Positions 48,058 through 59,800 of a stretch of DNA of 64,000 nucleotides are shown in pieces. The notes under the pieces are model-generated. The model did no database searches. It had not been told where the DNA came from and saw only the letters and a program-made list of their open reading frames with translations. Position 1 is the stretch's first letter; the number at the start of each line of letters is the position of its first letter. This stretch comes from Hydractinia symbiolongicarpus (lineage: Eukaryota; Cnidaria; Hydrozoa; Anthoathecata; Hydractiniidae): contig NC_079876.1 of assembly GCF_029227915.1 (NCBI RefSeq), positions 17,234,001 through 17,298,000 of the forward strand, in the 5' to 3' direction. Position numbers and translations under genes: made by a program.

Positions 48058-48501
48058 TTAGATTTCTTTATCTTCCTTTGTGTCTAGTTCAGCCATTCTC
48101 TCACGGTGCTTTTCCAGTACGTTTGCTTGAGCTTGATTCATTTCTTTCATAAATTCTTCCCATTCTTTCTCCCGCTTTTTTTTGAGATCCTCTCGCGTTT
48201 CGTCATCATTGTTACCACCTGAGGACAATACATCTAAAGCGTTTGAAGCAGCGGAAACAACAAGTGTATGAACCTTCTCAACTCTTTCATTTATGAGGTC
48301 AATGCATTCTGGTATTCTGGATTTTGTTTTTTCTGATTGATGAACCACGTCTTGAAAGATCTTCAAGCTGTCTTTGCTTTTTTTAAGTTCCAGTTCTCGA
48401 ACTAAATATTTTGATTCCGCTCTTGTAACAGCCTTGTGGTCAAACAATCTTGAAGTAATGGCAAATACATCTTTGCAAAGCATCTCAACTTCCTCCGCCA
48501 T
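48058..48501 (-). CDS. BLOC1S5: Biogenesis of lysosome-related organelles complex 1 subunit 5 (Muted homologue)
   Basis: 147 residues in a single exon, almost all helical. Blocks AITSRLFDHKAVTRAESKYL, VRELELKKSK and EWEEFMKEMNQAQANVLEKH, then RERMAEL, follow the order of vertebrate BLOC1S5 (Muted), which has RLLDHRPV, ETRYFVKEFEEKR and FMKEQPNKRAEVDEEH at the same places. Family knowledge: a coiled-coil subunit of BLOC-1, which acts in endosome-to-lysosome-related-organelle traffic. It is about 40 residues shorter than the human protein, lacking the N-terminal extension and part of the C-terminal helix. The ATG at 48501 is followed directly by the acidic MAEEVEML start. Nothing suggests it is broken. 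Confidence 0.75.
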   Translation of the reverse strand: MAEEVEMLCKDVFAITSRLFDHKAVTRAESKYLVRELELKKSKDSLKIFQDVVHQSEKTKSRIPECIDLINERVEKVHTLVVSAASNALDVLSSGGNNDDETREDLKKKREKEWEEFMKEMNQAQANVLEKHRERMAELDTKEDKEI

Positions 48502-48822
48502 TTTTACAAAATGTTTAGACTGACGCCATTTTGTTAATCTCTACGAGGAAGAGTTAAAAATTCTCGGAAGTTAAGCTCTCCTCCGCCCAAATTTGATTAC
48601 CAGGAAAATTTTGCTAGGTTTCGCAAAAGTAAATTCAAGCGAAGTATTTTGTATTATTTTGCGCACTTGACCAAAGGTCGTTAAATAATTCCAAGACTGA
48701 ACCTATGTTTAAAAAGCGTAAACGCCCCCTTTGCCATTTTATTTCCTTTGCCAAATAATAATTGCTTTGTCTTTGGTTTAAAAAAGTAATTTTAACCTAC
48801 AAAAGGTTTGGAAAAGGTAAAA

Positions 48823-49746
48823 TGCCCTGGGAACGAGGTTGTCTGCTGAAGCAACAAAGCTGAAAGATTAACCCGTTTGTGGAAGAACTTTTAAATGCAG
48901 TTGAAAGTTTGTATCAAATAACGCAGTAAACCATCATCATATATAGCATGTGGAAACATTACAGAGTTTCATACCACCGCGCAGATTCCAACATCTTACC
49001 CGTGTCAATATACCACAAAAAGGCCTAGTAACACCATTTTAACGTGTTATTAAAAGTTAAAACGTCAGTTAAAAGCAAAAATTAGTTGAAAAAAAACATC
49101 AGGTAGCCAAAAATTTGTCCATACAAAGCGCTTTGCTAGTGCCCACCTGCGCAGTATGAAACTCCGTAATAATAATCAAATATTCCTTATAAATACACAT
49201 ATAGACAAAAAAAAAAAGCCTAAATGAGTTCCTTAAAAGTTGAAACAAATAAAAACGGCCTTCGTTTCCTGCACATTTTTTCGTCGAAATGTCGAGGAAG
49301 CAAAAAAACTGGATTGTTTTTTTATGAAAATCAGGCTTCGTAATTGGTTCGTTACGCTCGAGAGATCGAAAGAACGTTGATAAAAATATACTGCATGTTA
49401 TTAAAGCTTCAAGATTTCGTGCAGTTTTAGCACGACTCGATTTTCATTTAAATCTCACGATTTTTGGAAAAATGCTTTAATTACCACTGTTTTTGAAATT
49501 CGCAATTATATTCTCGTAAATTTTGCGAAAATTAAATTCATGTGAAGTTCATTGAATTTTATGATCCCGTCTGCACTTTGTATGATTTAATAACAGAATA
49601 ACAGAGAAAAAGCGTATCGTAGAGTCTTTTTCGTGAGCATTAGTGTCAGAAGAAAAGTCTTTACATTTCCACTTACTTACTTACTAATTAGTTCTCAGCG
49701 TATAGACTTTATAAGTATCCCTCGTATCAACCTCGTTACCAGGGCA
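48823..49746. mobile_element. Inverted-repeat element with TGCCCTGG ends
   Basis: TGCCCTGGGAACGAGGTTG at 48823 is mirrored by CAACCTCGTTACCAGGGCA ending at 49746. At 924 bp it has no transposase. Related single ends lie at 3978, 4136 and 37931, so the family is dispersed. It contains a nested smaller inverted-repeat element at 48959-49170. No target duplication is certain. Confidence 0.6.
48959..49170. mobile_element. Nested MITE, ATTAC(A/G)GAGTTTCATAC ends
   Basis: ATTACAGAGTTTCATAC followed by a GCGCAG block at the left is mirrored by CTGCGCAGTATGAAACTCCGTAAT at the right (about 24 bp with a small internal indel). About 212 bp, non-coding, inside the larger TGCCCTGG element. Confidence 0.6.
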
Positions 49747-50574
49747 GGAATGAAAACTTTCTCATATTTCTAATAACTTGCATGTAAAAGTTTATATTTA
49801 GTGTAAAAATTGTTAATGAGGAAAGGAGGTGGGGGTGGGTGGGATAGAAAGGAATCCAGAAAACGCATAAGACATTGCTAATTTCGTTACCGCAGTGGCA
49901 CTAGAACCACCAGAGCAATTTAAATACGCTAAGTTTGTTTTCTATTGTGTTAAAAAACAATAGAAAACATGACAAATTGAAGTCCAGCGCTACAAAAACC
50001 CAACGACCGTTAACCAACAGATGATGATTGCGATCAGGGCGGTCGACTATTTTTTTATTTTTTTGTAGTGCGCTCAATAAATTTTGGGTACCATAAATAA
50101 ACAAAAACAAGCTGACTAAAAGAGGTAAAAAAACATCTATTATTTACCTCCAGGTCTCCTTTACTTATCACCTCCCTTCCTTTTATCCCTGAATCTTAGG
50201 CCTGGGAAAATTTATTAACGACGAACGACGTAAATATTCATGAGAATTAAAGGTTAAATATAAATTTAAAAAAAAGCTAAAATATTTTGTAAGCCTACAC
50301 ATAAAGGTCAAGTTCAAACATATCTGACAGATTGCATGCTACGAGTTGGAAACAGACATGCTGAAAAAAATAATTAGGATACATAATTTAGAAAAAGGAA
50401 AAATCATAAAAAGACTTTAATTTAGTTTCCCATCTCGACCTGTGTTTGGTTCACGTGTAACAAAACTAACAGAACCAGCAAATTCTCGTAGAACCTCACA
50501 CTTGAGAGTGCGCAAATTGTTTTTATATCATATCTAGTCAGAGATTTTAAAAATAATGATTTATATAACTTATT
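49747..50574. other. 3' flank of nardilysin, no gene supported
   Basis: AT-rich stretch between the inverted-repeat element and the nardilysin stop codon. The 69-codon minus-strand frame at 49901-50110 has no recognisable domain. Confidence 0.45.
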
Positions 50575-50832
50575 CTATAGTTTTAATACCGTATGTGGAA
50601 AAAATGAATTCTCCTTTTGAAATTGTTGAATATTCGTCACACAGCGTGTATACCGTTCACTCGTGACATTGACGAGCTGAAATCCTTTAACAGTCTCCAT
50701 TGAACAGTCCTCGTCATCCGATGAAGAGTCACTATCGCTGTCATCATCTGATGACGTGTCACTTTCGTTGTCACTATCTTTTTTGTCTTCTTCTTCCATT
50801 GATTCGTCAGCAGAATCTCCATGTCCGATTAC
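50575..50832 (-). other. NRDC: Nardilysin last exon with acidic tract
   Basis: After VIGHGDSADES comes a run of about 35 residues almost entirely Asp, Glu and Ser (DKKDSDNESDTSSDDDSDSD and onward), then the conserved C-terminal strand and helix. Vertebrate nardilysin has only a short acidic patch here and its large acidic domain near the N terminus, so this tract is an expansion in an unusual position or an addition to it. Stop TAG at 50577-50575. Confidence 0.8.
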
Positions 50833-53800
50833 CTAAACGAAACAGCAAGTCAAAGTACGGTAAAAAAAAGAGAGCCGACTATTTGACCGCGGCCCAAGGC
50901 TTTCCTAATCCGTCTCATAGATCTGTGGTTAGTTCCAACACTACTGAAAATTCGTTATTCTTGTGGCTGTATTATTCTTGTGCCTGTATTTTTTGTCTGC
51001 ACAAAGACAAACGAAAACAAACAAACAAGCAAACAAACAAACAAACAAGCAAACAAACAAACAAACAATCGCTCTATACATTTTTTTATAAGGTACATAA
51101 AATCTTTGGCTTGGGTTCAACGATCTTTCGAGCTCAACTGTTGCCTAATTTCCGACTTTTTATATGAAAAAGATTAATTCACGGATTTGCTTTCTCAACT
51201 AGCCTGGTACCAAAATCACAATTTTCGTATGAAAACCTACATAACATTTAGAACAATTTGTCTCGGAAATTATCGTCTAAAAACATCCTTGGACGGAATT
51301 TGCTAACCCCTTACTACTTATCTCATGTTACAAATTCACCTTCTTGCTTCCATCGCAACCGTCTTCTTAGCACTTCAACGGATGGTGTCGATGAATTTTC
51401 ACGAGGACAGGAAGAAACATTAGGCGCAGAATAATTCTTCTAAGTGAGTCACTTTTTTAAATATTTCGAGACGTTTTTTCAGTAGAAAATTATTTTTGCG
51501 GGTCTACGACCTAACCTTTCAGGAAATTTTTACGCAGTTAAATTTTCGCAAACATGTGTATAACTGCCGAATATTATTGAGTCTTGTAAGAGTTATATAT
51601 TCTATGCATTGACGGGTTGTTAGAGGGCCGTATTTACCGTACGTTACTACAAACGTGTGTCCACGAAAAAAGCTCGTAAAGCTTCCAATATTGGCGACAC
51701 ACATGTGGATAATATACTGACTAAAACCCCCTAACCTTCACCGCGAAAACACATCCTTAACGGAAGCAGGAAGCGAAGCGCATCTTACCTGTGTGCACAG
51801 TACGCTCACATTATCTTGATCAAGTATGTATGTGTGTAAGAAACTCTCTACTTCTTCTTTCGAAATCGTTTCTGCTACCTCGATCTAAACATACCGAAAG
51901 AAAAGCGCGTTAAAGTTAAAATAACACGATCATTTTTATTTTTTTAATGGTCACTTTAAAATATTTTAGCATTTTTACTCATTTCTGTAACTCTCCAGGA
52001 ACCAAGAGATTTTCTGAATTTTTTAACTCTATAAAATTTTTTACCTACCCTGGTTAGGATCAGTGGCCACCCTGGTTAGGAGTAGTGGCTACACTAGTTA
52101 GGAGTAGTGGCCTCCGTGGTTATGAGTAGTGGCCACCCTGGTTAGAAGCAGTGGCTACCCTGGTTAGGAGTAGTGGCTACACTGGTTAGAAGCAGTGGCT
52201 ATCCTGGCTAGGAGTAGTGTCCACCCTGGTTAGGAGTAGTGTCCACCCTGGTTAGGAGTAGTGGCTACACTAGTTAGGAGCAGTGACGACCCTGGTTAGG
52301 AGTAGTGGCTACCCTGGTTAGGAGCAGTGGCTACACTGGTTAGAAGCAGTGGCTATCCTGGCTAGGACTAGTGACCACCCTGGCTAGGAGCAGTGACCAC
52401 CCTGGTTAGGAGTAATGGCTACACTGGTTAGGCTCGTTTTGTCACTTTAAAGTGTGAATTATTTTAAAGAAATTATCAGTAGGTGCAGCTCATTGTTAAA
52501 AAGTTCTTCACAAATCTTTCGTGCCAATGTTTGAAATTTTTACCAAGAACAATTTTAAATGATAATTTGAACAGCTACCATTTTCTCCTTGCGATGAAAG
52601 ATATACTCGTTTCGAGAGATTTCCTCCCAATTTCGATTTGTCTCATCGTACAATGTGATGTCTTCTTCTGTCAGCAACTGCACAAATGATGTCACCTAAA
52701 TAGACGGGTAATCAATTTTTAATCTGAACGAGTATCCCAAACATTAAAAGACATTCTAAAAAATAAAGTTCCTCTTCTGTACGAATGGAAACATGGAGAC
52801 TTTTTAATGCTTTAAAAACCGTAATTTTTTTATTCTTTTTTTTAATTATTTTTCTTGTTCTTCAGATGGGATTTACATGCCCTTATGCTTTTAATTTCTG
52901 ATTTCATTCACCTCTGGAATGTATACGCTTTTTTATTTCTCTCTTGCGTAAAAGTATTAGAACACTTAGCAGAGAATCAGTGGAGTAAGTTGGACACAAC
53001 CAATGAAGAATTAGAAAACGAATGGAAAAAATATACATACATATTCTTCAAATTCTTCTTCAGTGTATTTCTTTAATATAGTTGAAAATTGCACGAAAAA
53101 ATCATCGATCTTTGAATCTACCCGGTCGGCACTGAAATGAAGAAAATGAAATCATATGAAACAAAACGGAGAAGTGCTGAAAATAACAAGTCACTGCCAC
53201 GCAAGTAAGTTACCACGAAAAAGCACATATATAACGAAGAATTAGTTCTCAGTATACATTGCTTGTATTAAAGCAAACATTAACAACTTGTGCAGGTTAC
53301 GTCGGAAAAAATATTGCGCTAACTGTTAAAACTTTTGGACAAAAGATTGGCTAAAAATAAAAATGGCCCATCGATTTTGATCCTGACAATTTCGAGTGTG
53401 TAAAAAGAAGAGGAGGTTGTTCATACGTGCAAAGATTTTCTGATAGATACCAAAAACACCTACCTAGACTTGCCGACTTCTGTTTCCACTGTTACAGAGA
53501 AACCAAGCACTCCTCTTGTGTAGTGTATAGTGTGATCGATTGTGTAGCTGTGGATAAAAGATGGCTAGGCTGTTATTTAATAGTTTGTTTCAAACAAAAC
53601 ATGCAACATACCAACTTCACAAAGAAAGTGGATCGCATACTTTGGACTGTTTCGGCAAGTGCAAGAAATATGGCTTTGATTACACTTGCCTTTTTGGCTA
53701 CGAGATGTTCAACGAGATGTTCAACAGATCAAATTTTAAAATACATACGAAAGAAAAAATAAATACCAACCCCAATTGTTCCTTCGTTCGAAGTATGTTA

Positions 53801-56800
53801 AACAAAGGTTCAGATACGATATGCTGGAAGAAAGAAATACTTTTAAATTGAGCAACATTAGATTTCTTTTAATGCTTTTTGTAATGAACAGACAGAGTCT
53901 CTCTTCACTAAACTATTTTGACTATTATCTTTTGCCGTAGCAACCGTTATAACAAACTTTTGCTGTACGACAAACCCCCGCAGAAATAAAGTTTCGTCGT
54001 AGCAGGACTTATTATGGCAAAGTATTGTTTTAGCCCTTATCGCCAGCCCTTATCGCAACAAGTGAAGGCGAAACCATCTCTCCCTGATCTTTAGGACTTT
54101 ACTAACTGTTACCAATCTCTTTCTTTTACATATGCGTGAATTTATCTCTATCGAGTTTAATACCAGAGACTTGTAATAAATAAATAAATTTTTTTACATC
54201 TAGTAATTTCGCTGTCATGAACAATCTCATATCGATTGAATGTCCAATCTGAAAAAAAAAACAAGTAAAAATAAGAAGCCTAATATGGACAACAGAGAAC
54301 TAAATATAGTCAACAAGTCACCAAATAAGGATAACATGTACTAATAGAAATGAAACATACCGTATGTAAAAAACCCACTCATAGTTTTTACAGAAAATAA
54401 AACCAAAATAGATGACAAAAGTAATATAACAAAGCGATTCTCAAGTGGCAAAAGACTTCCTGAAACAGTAAATATGCATTAGAAATATAAAGGAGAATTT
54501 TTTTTACCTGATAATAATTGTTTATGGCCGTGTTGGGGTCATTCTTATTAAACCCATAATGGCGGATTACAGTGCGTCCCTTCGGTAAACAAAGTTTTAA
54601 CACCTGAAAAATAATCTCGCAGAATTAAACATAAAAGAAGGGAAGGTAGACCACTTATTTTAAAAAATAAATCCTACGAGTTTCCTGACCTTTTGGCAGA
54701 AGTAATTTGATTCCACAAAGACAGAAATTTTTTTTTAAAAAAAAACAAAAAAAAAAAAAAACATTTTCCATAATCTGAAATCTAAAAGAATGCGAAGATA
54801 AAGAAGCACATACGGAGTCACAAAAATTATTTTCCAGGATTTCCATTTTTATACGACTTCCCAAGAGTTTTTCAAGAGTATCAAGGAGTAATGCATGCAC
54901 TGGGAGCATAGAAGCAATTTTTGAAACTGTACCTTAGGAAAATCTTCTTGTGGTAATTTTTTGGTTTCCATGCAACTAAAAACAAAGCAAACTCCTTTTC
55001 TAAAACTTTTATTTATGTTTTTATTCACGAATCATGCTCGGAATCTAAATAGAAAATACTTATGGACGTAAGTAACGTCTATAAGTATTCCGTCGTAATG
55101 GTTTGCCCCCTCCGACTGTAATTGTGTTACAGTATCGCAAGAGACGCATATAGCATTGCTCTAAATTGCTTGCCTGCCATACAAACCGGATAGTAGTAAA
55201 TGGCTTCAAATGGGCTGACAACACTACATTAAAAATGCGCCAGAGTGAGACTCGAACCTAAGAACCTTATGATTACAAGTCGAATGCGCTACCACCACAC
55301 CATTTCCGCAGAAGCTTATAATTAATTTTAAAAATTCTGTAAACTTGAAGCAAAACCAGATATGTATACCTTACCTATACAAATAATTTTGGTAGCTAAC
55401 TGCTTCCTATAAAATTAAAATTACTTAATTTAAACTCCAATAAAAATTTCGCGCTTTTTCAGATCAAATAAGACAAAATTGTAAAGTGAAAATTAAAACA
55501 AGAATACATTAATTGATCATTTCGAAAAACAAATTAGAGGGACATTTCTTGCCTCAACATATTTGCGAAAAAGCAAGCAACAAAATCCATTGTTAAGCTT
55601 CGCGAAATAAAATTTGTTATAGGATGTCGAAGCATCTTTGAGAAGACAATTTAAAATTAGGCAGAATCGAGGAGTTTTGTAAGAGGCGTAGCAACGGTGA
55701 AAAAAGTTTGCAACCACGGTGAATGAAAGCAGGACCAAAACTTACTTGCTCAGTTATGTTACCTTGAAATAGACTCTCGACATAAAGTTGTGAGAGATAT
55801 TCTTTGATGTAATCCTAAAACAAAAGATTAGTTGCACAAAACATCACACGAGCTTGAGGGAAAATACAAGACGAAGCAGAGGAAATCAAATTTAAAAATC
55901 TGTCAACTTAACATTTTGAGAAAAAAAGAAAATGAATAAAAACAACAACAAAAACAAAACATAAACAACAAATAAACAAACAATAACCAAACATAAACAA
56001 CAAAATAACAAATAAGCAACAAAAAACAACAAAACAAACAAATAAACAAACAAACAAACAATAACCAAACATAAACAACAAAATAACAAATAAACAACAA
56101 AAACAACAAAACAAACAAATAAACAAACAAACAAACACTAACCAAACATAAACAAAAACAATAAAAAACAACAACAATAAACAACAACAACAACTAAACA
56201 TAAACAACAACAACAAACAACAAAACAAACAAACATACGCTCACCTTAAAATTCTGTAACGTTAGCTTCTTTAGTTCCTGCATCTTGCTCAGTGCGTTCG
56301 AATGAAAACTTTCCAAAACTGATAACCTTAATGCACTAGAAAGCGAAAACAAACATGTTACAAGCAAGCAAAAAACCCTTAAATTTAAGAATACCGAAAC
56401 AGGGTTCACATTTGGTATAAGAGTTGCAAAGAATATGATTTTTTAGATTCTTTAACTATAACCTTTATGTTTTATGCGTTATTATATACAGCTAAGGAGT
56501 CATACATAAACGACTTCCGAAGCAAGATAGCGGTTACGACACTCTAGATGTCTTAGGAGGGGCGGGGTGTTATGTGCCACTGAGACACCTGTTTTTCAGT
56601 AGTCTGTTGAAAATCTTATCTTCGTTTGTGCATAACAAGCTGTGTTTGTGCTTAGCATAACCCAACATATAGATGGTTAATGACATCAATGGCAATGTGA
56701 TTACAACTTTCAGGGGACGTTATTTTCGTATGGGCACTAAGCGCCTTTTCTCCATAATTAGTGGACACACTAATCAAAACGTTAAAATTTGTTAAGCGTT

Positions 56801-59800
56801 TTTTGTTGACTTTATTTTAAGAAAATAAAAATCCAAGTTTCTGACAACGATCAATGCTTCTGTGTTTATGTCTATATTGAGATAATAAATGCAAAACTGC
56901 CAATAAAAAATAAAACGGATTACTTAGATACCTCGGCCATCAAATATAATCTACTTCTACTAACACAATAAATTTGTCTCGCTAACTCTGAAAAATAAAT
57001 AAAGATGATTGCTTACCTAACCAGAGCGTCAGTTTCTATATATTCGTTTTTGTGTGAACGTATTAATTCTTCCTGGAACGCAAAAAATGGAAAAAATGAA
57101 ACAGGCAATCTAATATTGAAAAAAGAACAGATCGGCTTAGCGCTTAAAGTTGGCCGTTAGTTTATGGTTTTATAAAACAAATCAGAAAAAGTCTAATAGA
57201 GTAATGAAAAACTTTGTGCACCAAATGCTTGCCAGTAAAATTCTTTATCAAATCGGAAAAAAGGTCACAAAATACACATTCTCATAATTTCAGCAAATTT
57301 TCGCCGGAGAAAAAAAGATCATCAATATATGACTGTTAAGTGAAAATGTTGAACATTATTTTTAAACTCTAAGCCAAGGTTATAAATTAGAAGTTTACGG
57401 CCATCATAGATGGATGAACTTGTTCACAGTCAAAAATTACATGTAAACCAAAAACAATAAAATAAAAAATAAAAAACAAACACAAAAGATTGTAACCTTT
57501 GATACGTTAAAGGCCACATCAGTAACTTCCATATTGATGAAGTTGTTAAAATATTCTTGAAAAAAAGACTATATAGAAAAAATTAAAAATACATCAACAC
57601 CGCCAATTCCAAAATCTCATACTATTTGTTTCTTTCTTGGTCTAGAACGAAAAAGCCAAGGCTGCAGACACAGACTTTTTTTTACAACAAACTTTTAAAA
57701 GCAAAATTTAAGAACTACAGGGAATTCTCAATACTCAAGTTCTTTATTAAACATGACAATGCCGCGCTTTGTGTAATCACTCAAAAAAATAAGAGCTGCA
57801 ACCAAATTACTTTCATTTTATCTGACAAATCAGAAATTTACATTCACCCATAATAAAGCCTCACTTATCAATAAAGCTGCAAAATAAACTACCTGTAGCT
57901 TGTCATTATACCCATGAAAATAAATTTCAAAACCATCACAAGACATTGATGTATCCGCACTGAAAATAATAAACATTACAATCCGATGACAAGTAGTTCT
58001 GTAGCAGCTTCGATAATAATAAACATTACACACCGATCACAACATTACACACCGATCACAATATTACACACCGATCACAACATTACACACCGATCACAAC
58101 ATTACACACCGATCACAACATTACACACCGATCACAACATTACACACCGATTACAACATTACACATCGATCACAACATTACACACCGATCACAACATCAC
58201 ACACCGATCACAACATCACACACCGATCACAACATCACACACCGACCACAACATCACACACCGATCACAACATTACACACCGATCACAACATTACACACC
58301 GATCGCAACATTACACACCGATCACAACATTACACACCGATCACAAATACTGCAGAAACCTCGATAACTTTTCTAGCCCTTTCAACATAAATTATTCAAT
58401 ACACAAGTGTGACTTAATTTAAATTTGATGCACAGAAATGATTACGATTTAAGACAGCCTACATGAAGTTTTATTTCAGGGAAAAATAATTTCTGTCAGT
58501 CTTCATAAATTCGGGTAAAATAGAAATCGTTCTACAGCGGAATTATAACACAATATTTTATTGCGATTTTAAGTGCTTCAAGTAAAATTTCTGTTCAAGC
58601 TTATTAAGTTAGAAGTATTTACAGGCACCCACATATATATCGGACAAAGCTGCAAATTTAAAAGCTTATCCCCACCAATAATTATATACTAGTCGATGAG
58701 ACCCGTGGGAAAATCCACTTAGGCAGAAGGGCAAGGGAAAAAAAGGTTGTTTTAGATTTTTTGCATAGCTATATAAAGCTATTACTACACTAGGTTCAAA
58801 CAATTTGAATTTGTCAAAAGTTCATAGGATCTTAGGTTATTTGGTTAGATCCCAACACTCAAAATATGCTAATTGTTGCTGTCGTCAGCCTTTACTGGAG
58901 AGGCGTGGATTAAAACAGGTGTGTTTAAAGAAGTGCAACTGCTACTTACCTAACCTATGCTTCTAAAAATTGCTACATTAGGGAATTGGTCGAAAAAGTG
59001 TCGTCCCTGTAATTGTTCGTACTTCAAACTACGACCAATTACATTACCAATTGCCTTCTGTTTCAGGATATCACTTATGTTGAATATTTTGAACTCTTAC
59101 TACAGGTATGTATTAAATACAGCTTTTTGTAAAAGTCTTACCCTAACAAAGCAGACTCTCCTTCGTAGCACAGTTCTGCTAAATTGAAGTCGAGTACTTG
59201 ATCCAATAACTCCGAACATGCAGAACTATAAAAAAAAGACTTAGTTTTGATAATTATGCTAATTAATGCATGACGTCATGTTTTTGATATCGTTGAGGTA
59301 CTGTTTTAGGAGTTTATCACGGTTAACATCCAGTTTGATATTTTGAACATATTTACATGAATATTAATATTTTAGTTGCCCTGATCATCATTCATACCAG
59401 TTATTGTTTCTTAGCATCAAACTTATGTCATACTTCTGCATAATTAGCTAAACTTTTAAGGCCTATATCGCAAAAACCAAAAAAGATTTTACCAGAAAGA
59501 TTCATACACAGCTTTTAACAGCTCCTTCATAGGAGACAAATAATTCACCTACCTTCCTACACCTTGAAAGAAAACAAAACCCTCACAAAATTATCTTGTA
59601 GTATACATTACCACAATCGAACAGTATCCAGCTTAAAAAATTGAAGTGTTCAAACTTCAAATTTGCTAACTTACTAATATGAGGATTTTATATTTAATGG
59701 TGAGATGAAATTGAAGTATGCCAACACTATAAAAATAGGAAATAAAAAAAATGTGAAGAAAAATTGAAATATAAGACACAAAGATAGTTTCAATAAGAAT

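Noticed and set aside
52053-52432. GGTTAGG repeats as interstitial telomere
   Set aside because: The true period is 22 bp and the TTAGGG hexamer is not iterated.
53427-53851. Two plus-strand frames of about 100 codons
   Set aside because: They overlap two nardilysin exons on the other strand and have no recognisable domain.
54800-54909. Exon-like stretch on the minus strand (VHALLLDTLEKLLGSRIKMEI) with AG and GT borders
   Set aside because: It lies between two nardilysin exons that join in phase without it, and it does not match the family at that position.
55235-55310. Functional tRNA-Thr gene
   Set aside because: A- and B-box-like motifs and a TGT loop are present, but the acceptor and anticodon stems cannot pair. 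Called tRNA-like only.
55892-56228. Overlapping frames of 80-106 residues rich in Phe, Cys, Leu and Val, looking like membrane proteins
   Set aside because: They are the complement of an A/C-only low-complexity tract in an intron, open in all three minus frames.
57986-58390. 134-codon frame with repeated ITHRSQHYTP; also considered as a CRISPR-like array
   Set aside because: It reads through a 19-bp minisatellite. There are no spacers between units and the host is an animal.
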